Part shown: in pieces, positions 58,960-64,000 of the stretch | Numbering within the stretch: position 1 is the first letter of the stretch | Layout of the letters: every line of letters begins with the position of its first letter | Origin: Flavobacterium sp. | Lineage (GTDB): Bacteria > Bacteroidota > Bacteroidia > Flavobacteriales > Flavobacteriaceae | Reading direction: 5' to 3' | Assembly (NCBI GenBank): GCA_023251135.1 | Contig: JAHEZJ010000024.1 | Span: 44,036-108,035, forward strand | Length of the DNA: 64,000 bases | Made by a program: the position numbers and the translations under genes | The notes under the pieces: generated by a model | What the model saw: only the letters and a program-made list of their open reading frames with translations | Databases searched by the model: none | Told to the model about the DNA's origin: nothing

Positions 58960-59445
58960 TGTGCCATTCCTACGGAATTCAAATCATATGATGTCGTTTT
59001 ATTCAACGGATTAAAATCCGTTGTTACAAGATAAGTCGTTCCTTCGGAACTATTTGGAATTTTGACGATGCTTTTGTTTTGTTTTCGATGGATTAAAATC
59101 TGTTGTTACAATATGGGCGTTTCTTCGGAACTATTGGAAGAGAGCCCTCGGCTCGATCAATTGTGTAGGGATGGATTTTAATCCATCCAAAATAAATCGG
59201 CCGGGAGAATTGAATTCCGTAGGAATGACCTATGTTAATGTGTATAAAATGTACCATTCCTACGGAATTCAAATCGTGTGATATTTTTATGCAACGGATT
59301 AAAATCCGTTGTTACAATATCGGTCGTTCCTCCGGAACTTTAGGGCGAGAGCCTTTGGCTCGTTCAATTTTGTAGGGATGGATTTTAATCCATCCAATAA
59401 TAAATCGGTCGAAACAATTGAATTCCGTAGGAATGGCACATATTA
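58960..59445. repeat. Array of palindromic repeats (same family as 3422-4195)
   Basis: The 715-bp gap (58904-59618) has no gene. It contains AACGGATTAAAATCCGTT-type hairpins near 58998 and 59283, GTTCC-TTC/CC-GGAAC hairpins, ATTCCTACGGAATTC twice (58968 and 59258), AATTCCGTAGGAAT twice, and GGATGGATTTTAATCCATCC twice (near 59169 and 59376). The right half repeats the left with about 220-bp spacing. Confidence 0.8.
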
Positions 59446-59504
59446 AAAGCGCCAATCTACATATCCCTATTTGTTTTGATTGTGAAAACATTGTCTGAAT
59501 TTTA

Positions 59505-59541
59505 AAACAAAAATCCTCCCACAAAAAATAATTTGGGGAGG
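59505..59541 (-). terminator. Terminator of the nagB-type gene
   Basis: On the minus strand CCTCCCC pairs with GGGAGG around an AT-rich loop, followed by ATTTTTG. Confidence 0.6.
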
Positions 59542-59618
59542 CTCCTTTTTTTAAGTCAGGGATTTTTGCAATCGACCAACTTGTGAACAAAATAAAGGTA
59601 TTGTGTTGAATTAGTAAG

Positions 59619-61547
59619 CTAAAATTTCCAGCGCACGAAAGCTTCCATTGCAGCATAGCGGGACAAACCTAATTGATTGTACAATTGAGCGGTTTCGCTG
59701 TTTCGGTCCTCGGCTCTTTGCCAAAATTCTCTGGCATCGGTTCCCTGAAAAACCACGCCGTCTTTTTGAGACTGATGTTTGAAGATTCCGTGGCGTTTTT
59801 CCAGCACCTGATCGGGGCTCATGGGTACTGCCATTTCAACCTCATCGATTCCCCATTCCTGCCATGCCCCGCGATACAGCCATACCCAGCAATCGTTCAT
59901 AAAAGGTTTTGGTTTCAGCGCTTTTACGGCCTCAAAGATCGCGTCTAGACATACTTTATGGGTTCCGTGTGGATCGGCCAGATCTCCTGCGGCGTAGATT
60001 TGATGTGGTTGGATTTTCTCAATTAAATCCATAGTCAGTTGGATATCTTCCTTGGCTAAAGGTTTTTTTTCAATCGCTCCCGTTTCGTAAAAGGGAAGTT
60101 CCATAAAATGAATCTGTTCATCGGGTAAACCTACAAAATGACTGGTGGCACGTGCTTCTCCTTTTCGGATTAGACCTTTTAAATACAGAACTTCTGGAAT
60201 ATCTATTTCGCTTGCTTTTTTATTCTTTAAGAAATTTGCTGCTTTTTTGTAGATGTCTTCGGCTTCGGTACTTTTTATGGCAAACTTGTCGTTGTAATCG
60301 CAAACAAATCGGGCAAATCTCAGGGCTTCATCATCGGCCACGGCAATATTACCTGAGGTTTGATAGGCGACATGCACTTCGTGTCCTTGTTGTTGAAGGC
60401 GCATAAAAGTTCCACCCATACTGATAATATCATCATCGGGATGCGGACTAAAAATCAACACTTTTTTTCGGGTTGGTTCTGCTCTTTCCGGGCGATTGTT
60501 ATCGTCAGCATTTGGTTTGCCTCCGGGCCAGCCCGTAATTGTATTTTGAAGTTTGTTGAATATCTTGATGTTAATGTCGTATGCCGGACCTGAATCGGCC
60601 AGTAAGTCGCTCATTCCGTTCTCGATATAGTCGGCATCGGTAAGCATCAAAATTGGCTTTTTTAAATCCAGTGCCAATCCTAAAACTGCTTTTCGGATGA
60701 GTTTATCGGTCCAGACAATTTTCTCGACCAGCCAGGGTCTGTTGATACGGGTTAGTTTTGAGGAAGCTTCCTGATCCAGTACAAAAACGGCATTGTTGTG
60801 TTCCTGTAAAAAAGAGGCCGGAATTTGATTGGTGACTTCTCCTTCAACCGATTTTTTAATGATATTGGATTTCCCTTCTCCCCAAGCCATTAAAATGACC
60901 TGTTTGGCTTCCATTATTTTTTTGACTCCAAGTGTAATCGCTGTTCTTGGGGTGTTGCTTAGACCCGAAAAATCTCCGCTGGCGGCCACTCTTGTAATAT
61001 GATCGAGTGCTACCAGTCGTGTTTTGGAGTTTTGTAACGATCCGGATTCATTAAATCCAATATGACCGTTTCCGCCAATTCCAAGAATTTGCAGATCGAT
61101 GCCTCCCAAAGCTTCAATTTTGAGTTCGTAATTGTGACAGTAGTCCGCGATTTCTTCTTTGGATAATGTTCCGTCAGGGATATGGTAGTTTTCCGGTAAA
61201 ATATCTACCTGATCCAACAGTAGTTCTTTCATAAATCGAACGTAGCTGTTGATGGAGTCTGGTTCCATCGGGTAATATTCGTCCAGATTGAAAGTAATTA
61301 CGTTTTTAAAACTTAAACCTTCTTCTTTGTGCAAGCGAACCAGTTCGGCATACAATCCTTTTGGAGAAGAACCGGTCGCTAAACCTAATATACAGGATTC
61401 GTTGTTTTTTTGTTTGGATTGAATTAGCGCTGCGATTTGTCGTGCTACAGCTTTAGAGGCTTCCGTTGAATTTTCGAAAACAACCGTGTTGATATTTTCA
61501 AATCGTTTCTCGAAGCCCGTTGCTTTATCTATGGTGCTTTTTATCAT
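59619..61547 (-). CDS. nagB: Glucosamine-6-phosphate deaminase fused to a PIG-L/LmbE-type deacetylase domain
   Basis: 642 residues. Residues 1-270 are a NagB isomerase/deaminase domain with LATGSSP at 56-62, FNLDEY at 86-91 and GIGGNGHIGFNE at 156-167. Residues about 360-600 are a PIG-L/LmbE deacetylase domain with HPDDD at 369-373 and a later DPHGTHK. NagB turns glucosamine-6-phosphate into fructose-6-phosphate and ammonia; the second domain would remove an N-acetyl group, so the fusion could handle consecutive steps. The fusion is known in Bacteroidota. First steps of amino-sugar use; it lies 50 bp downstream of a KduD-like gene on the same strand. Confidence 0.9.
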   Translation of the reverse strand: MIKSTIDKATGFEKRFENINTVVFENSTEASKAVARQIAALIQSKQKNNESCILGLATGSSPKGLYAELVRLHKEEGLSFKNVITFNLDEYYPMEPDSINSYVRFMKELLLDQVDILPENYHIPDGTLSKEEIADYCHNYELKIEALGGIDLQILGIGGNGHIGFNESGSLQNSKTRLVALDHITRVAASGDFSGLSNTPRTAITLGVKKIMEAKQVILMAWGEGKSNIIKKSVEGEVTNQIPASFLQEHNNAVFVLDQEASSKLTRINRPWLVEKIVWTDKLIRKAVLGLALDLKKPILMLTDADYIENGMSDLLADSGPAYDINIKIFNKLQNTITGWPGGKPNADDNNRPERAEPTRKKVLIFSPHPDDDIISMGGTFMRLQQQGHEVHVAYQTSGNIAVADDEALRFARFVCDYNDKFAIKSTEAEDIYKKAANFLKNKKASEIDIPEVLYLKGLIRKGEARATSHFVGLPDEQIHFMELPFYETGAIEKKPLAKEDIQLTMDLIEKIQPHQIYAAGDLADPHGTHKVCLDAIFEAVKALKPKPFMNDCWVWLYRGAWQEWGIDEVEMAVPMSPDQVLEKRHGIFKHQSQKDGVVFQGTDAREFWQRAEDRNSETAQLYNQLGLSRYAAMEAFVRWKF

Positions 61548-61597
61548 TTTAATTTGTTTTTGACCTTTTAGAATTTGGTGTTCAAAGGTTTAGAAAA

Positions 61598-62392
61598 CTA
61601 GTTTTCGTTAGAAGGTTTTCCTATTGTTGCTAATATTCCACCATCAACATACACGATATGACCGTTTACAAAATCACTTGCTTTCGAACTTAAAAAGATC
61701 GCAGCCCCTTGCAAATCATCAGGATTTCCCCAGCGTCCAGCCGGAGTTCTTCCGATAATAAATTCATTAAACGGATGCCCGTTTACTCTAATAGGTGCCG
61801 TCTGGCTTGTGGCGAAGTAGCCCGGGCCAATTCCGTTGGTCTGAATATTGAATTTTGCCCATTCGGTAGCCATGTTTTTGGTTAGCATTTTTAATCCGCC
61901 TTTGGCAGAGGCGTAGGCACTTACGGAGTCTCTTCCCAGTTCACTCATCATCGAACACATGTTGATGATTTTTCCCCCTCCACGGACAATCATTCCTTTT
62001 GCTACATTTTTAGCTACAATAAAAGGCCCGGTCAGATCTACTTTTACTACTGCTTCAAAATCGGCAACTTCCATTTCTATGATTGGAGTTCTTTTGATAA
62101 TTCCGGCATTATTGATTAATATATCGATGGGTCCTACTTCAGCTTCAATTTTGCTGATGGCGGCAATTACGGCCGCTTCGTCTGTTACATCAAACAGGTA
62201 TCCGAAGGCCTCAATTCCTTCCGATTTGTATTCGGCAATTGCGTTATCAACAGCTTCTTGTGAGGAATGGTCGTTTACTACAATTTTTGCTCCTGCATGT
62301 CCCAGTCCTTTGGCCATAGCCATTCCTAAACCGTGAACTCCTCCTGTAATGAGTGCTGTTTTTCCCGTTAAATCAAATAAGTTAATTGACAT
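61598..62392 (-). CDS. SDR oxidoreductase, gluconate 5-dehydrogenase/KduD-like
   Basis: 264 residues, classical SDR. Cofactor motif TGGVHGLG near 16-23, NNAGI near 91, catalytic YASAK (Tyr-x3-Lys near 158-162) and the PGY-FATS-QTAP loop. It fits the gluconate-5-dehydrogenase/2-deoxy-D-gluconate-3-dehydrogenase (KduD) group, which oxidises keto-uronates in uronic-acid breakdown. Its exact substrate cannot be told from motifs. It is in a minus-strand run with the nagB fusion and the DUF4861 gene, consistent with polysaccharide degradation. Confidence 0.85.
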   Translation of the reverse strand: MSINLFDLTGKTALITGGVHGLGMAMAKGLGHAGAKIVVNDHSSQEAVDNAIAEYKSEGIEAFGYLFDVTDEAAVIAAISKIEAEVGPIDILINNAGIIKRTPIIEMEVADFEAVVKVDLTGPFIVAKNVAKGMIVRGGGKIINMCSMMSELGRDSVSAYASAKGGLKMLTKNMATEWAKFNIQTNGIGPGYFATSQTAPIRVNGHPFNEFIIGRTPAGRWGNPDDLQGAAIFLSSKASDFVNGHIVYVDGGILATIGKPSNEN

Positions 62393-62626
62393 TTTTTGTT
62401 TGTTTTTGGTTATTAGTAATTTTAATTTGTTTTTATTTCGTTGACGGCATTTATTTTTAGCACATTCCTCACTTTAAAATAGCTGCCACAGATTGCACAG
62501 ATTAAAAGGATTTAATGTTTTGAAAGTTTCTGTAACAGATTCACCGATTAGAGGAGTTAATCCTTAAAATCATTCGAATCTGTGGCTATAAAAATGCACG
62601 CCATGTGTTATGATTTTGTTTTACTG
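62393..62626. repeat. Intergenic repeat between dehydrogenase and DUF4861 genes
   Basis: GCCACAGATT at 62485 and AATCTGTGGC ending at 62586 are inverted, with ATTAAAAGGATTT and GTTAATCCTT inside. Same ends as 47318-47433. Confidence 0.6.
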
Positions 62627-63757
62627 CTATTTTACACTGATGGTTAAAGGATTTTTAAGCTCTTCATTAAAATGATCGAGGTAACTGAACCATTGTTTGG
62701 CCGAGGTAATTTTTCCGGCTCTGTCCCAGACTGCACCTGTGTAATAAACTAAAGGTTCGTTGTTTTTAACGAAGGTTTTGGTCAGTAATTGTTCTTTGTT
62801 TACCCACATAATAGTTGCCGGAGTTGTTAGTATCGAACCCACTCCGGTAGTACCTTCTTTATCAAAAGCAGGTTCCCAATATCCCATTATCCCTTGCTGT
62901 TCGTTTAAGGAAAGAATACCTGCTTTTTCCCGTCTGATAATTCCAACAACTACCGGCAGTGGATTTTTATCCTCAAACGTATAAATATTCTCGATTCGGT
63001 TGAGCTGTGAACCGGCATCTATAGAAATGATTTTTGTGGCTTTCACTTTTATACCACCTGCATTCCAGGAGTCAAAAGTGAGCTGAAAAGTGGTGCGTAA
63101 AGGCCCTTTGTCCAGTATTTTCCATTGGTGATAATTGCCGGAATATCGGATGGTATCCTTTACATAGGGAGCCATGTTTCCTGCTCCTAAAGTGTGTCCC
63201 ACATGATAATAATCTAATCCGTCACCGTGATCGATGTGATAATCGTTGCGTTTGTAGCGATCGTTTACGACTAATTTATCGGTTCTTTTTACCCATACAT
63301 CATAACCGTAAGCGTCACCTTCTGTTTTTTCAAGAGCTTTTCCATAGGCACGGAAGGCAATTTTATCATTTTCCCAGGCAAAATCATCCAGACGTTCCGG
63401 AACGTAACGGGCATAGGTTTTGGGAGCGAAAACTTCCGGTTTTCCTTTTTGAATGGAAAGATTCAGCGATGCTTTTGCTTTTAGATCAATTTGTACCAGT
63501 AGATTTTGAATGGCAGCATTCCCGTGATGTTCTAACTGATACGAGATCTGTTTTTTGGTGAGGGCATTCAATACGACAAAGTTAGCCGTGTCAATTTGCG
63601 GATAGGAGGAAAGTACTGTTTTCCAGGGGATGGCTACAACTGTTTCTTTACGGTCCAGGGCCGAATTGTTGTGAAGGATTATCGTTGCTTTTGTTTGTGC
63701 AACTAAGGTGATTGGCAAAATGAAAGCCAGTATAAGAAGGAGTTTCATTATTTTCAT
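62627..63757 (-). CDS. Secreted DUF4861-family protein
   Basis: 376 residues from ATG 63757 (the next Met, 63748, is equally possible). The signal peptide is MKIMKLLLILAFILPITLVAQ. The body has the aromatic-rich YARYVPERLDDFAWENDKIAFRAYG and LDYYHVGHTLGAGNMAPY segments that typify DUF4861, usually found in loci that break down uronic-acid polysaccharides such as rhamnogalacturonan or alginate. It is probably exported to the periplasm. Biochemical role unproven. Confidence 0.78.
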   Translation of the reverse strand: MKIMKLLLILAFILPITLVAQTKATIILHNNSALDRKETVVAIPWKTVLSSYPQIDTANFVVLNALTKKQISYQLEHHGNAAIQNLLVQIDLKAKASLNLSIQKGKPEVFAPKTYARYVPERLDDFAWENDKIAFRAYGKALEKTEGDAYGYDVWVKRTDKLVVNDRYKRNDYHIDHGDGLDYYHVGHTLGAGNMAPYVKDTIRYSGNYHQWKILDKGPLRTTFQLTFDSWNAGGIKVKATKIISIDAGSQLNRIENIYTFEDKNPLPVVVGIIRREKAGILSLNEQQGIMGYWEPAFDKEGTTGVGSILTTPATIMWVNKEQLLTKTFVKNNEPLVYYTGAVWDRAGKITSAKQWFSYLDHFNEELKNPLTISVK

Positions 63758-64000
63758 AAAAGGTATTTTAATTTTTAAACGTTGATTTGGGATTGGCATT
63801 TTTTGAATAAAACAGTTCCGTTAAGACATAGTTTGGGCCTTCCTGTTCCAAAATGAATGTTTCATATGGACAGAATTATGTTTTTCAAAACTGAAATACG
63901 GGATTGTTTGGAGGCTTTTTTAAAACCTTATTTTAGCGGATAGCTAAGGTTGAAGTATCAGGTTTTAGCGGTTTTGTTGTGTTCTTTTTGCATGGTATAG
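63758..64000. other. Right edge, nothing assignable
   Basis: No complete gene. On the minus strand a reading frame running in from beyond the edge ends at TGA 63958 after only 14 codons, too little to identify. Confidence 0.4.

Noticed and set aside
63958-64000. Short minus-strand frame end at the right edge
   Set aside because: Only 14 codons are visible; cannot be told from chance.
1-64000. tRNA, rRNA, riboswitch or other structured RNA genes
   Set aside because: None recognised when reading; a covariance search would be needed to exclude short or divergent ones.

Overview
This window looks like chromosomal DNA from a Flavobacterium-type member of the Bacteroidota. The DNA is AT-rich. Promoters match the Bacteroidota -7 consensus TAnnTTTG rather than the E. 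coli -10 box, lipoprotein signals end in S/G-C followed by acidic or lysine residues, and many intergenic gaps hold short palindromic repeats of the kind common in flavobacteria. I saw no rRNA, tRNA, CRISPR array, insertion sequence or prophage.

Layout, left to right. 1-3421 (minus): glycerol catabolism operon glpD-glpK-glpF, with glpF cut by the window edge. 3422-4270: tandem palindromic repeats. 4271-5645: an acetyltransferase and a lipoprotein hydrolase. 5775-15084: a sulfane-sulfur/respiration block. It holds a persulfide dioxygenase-rhodanese protein with two YeeE/YedE permease halves, an HD phosphohydrolase, cytochrome bd oxidase (cydAB), a TauE/SafE exporter, a Crp/Fnr regulator and a small rhodanese. 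A shared degenerate palindrome lies at the same distance from the -7 elements of two of these units, which suggests a small regulon. 15162-22658: gapN, an M1 aminopeptidase, an esterase and small proteins. 22832-28547: an RND efflux operon. 28646-34110: a DJ-1 protein, two AraC-type regulators, and a DeoR regulator divergent from a nucleotidase.

34255-44688 is the most unusual region. It carries two diverged copies of one module: a TPR sensor histidine kinase with a lipoprotein signal, preceded by a tiny proline-tailed lipoprotein, and divergent from an uncharacterised membrane protein with a conserved roughly 115-residue N-terminal domain. The intergenic control region is also conserved. Only the right copy has a response regulator. 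Between the copies lie a GH1 glycosidase and a run of small envelope or cytoplasmic genes (TM2, PH-SHOCT and others). I did not recognise this combination as a described system.

44842-53673: an MscS channel, a CPA1 Na+/H+ antiporter, a decayed RhuM-family fragment, a processive glycosyltransferase behind an excellent sigma-54 promoter, and a pair of lipoproteins (one a putative metzincin-like zinc protease). 54288-58903: a TetR/small protein/MFS operon and a small redox or regulator cluster. 58904-59618: more palindromic repeats. 59619-63757 (minus): carbohydrate catabolism genes (GlcN6P deaminase fused to a PIG-L deacetylase domain, a KduD-like dehydrogenase, a DUF4861 protein). All functions are inferred by reading motifs; no database search was run.
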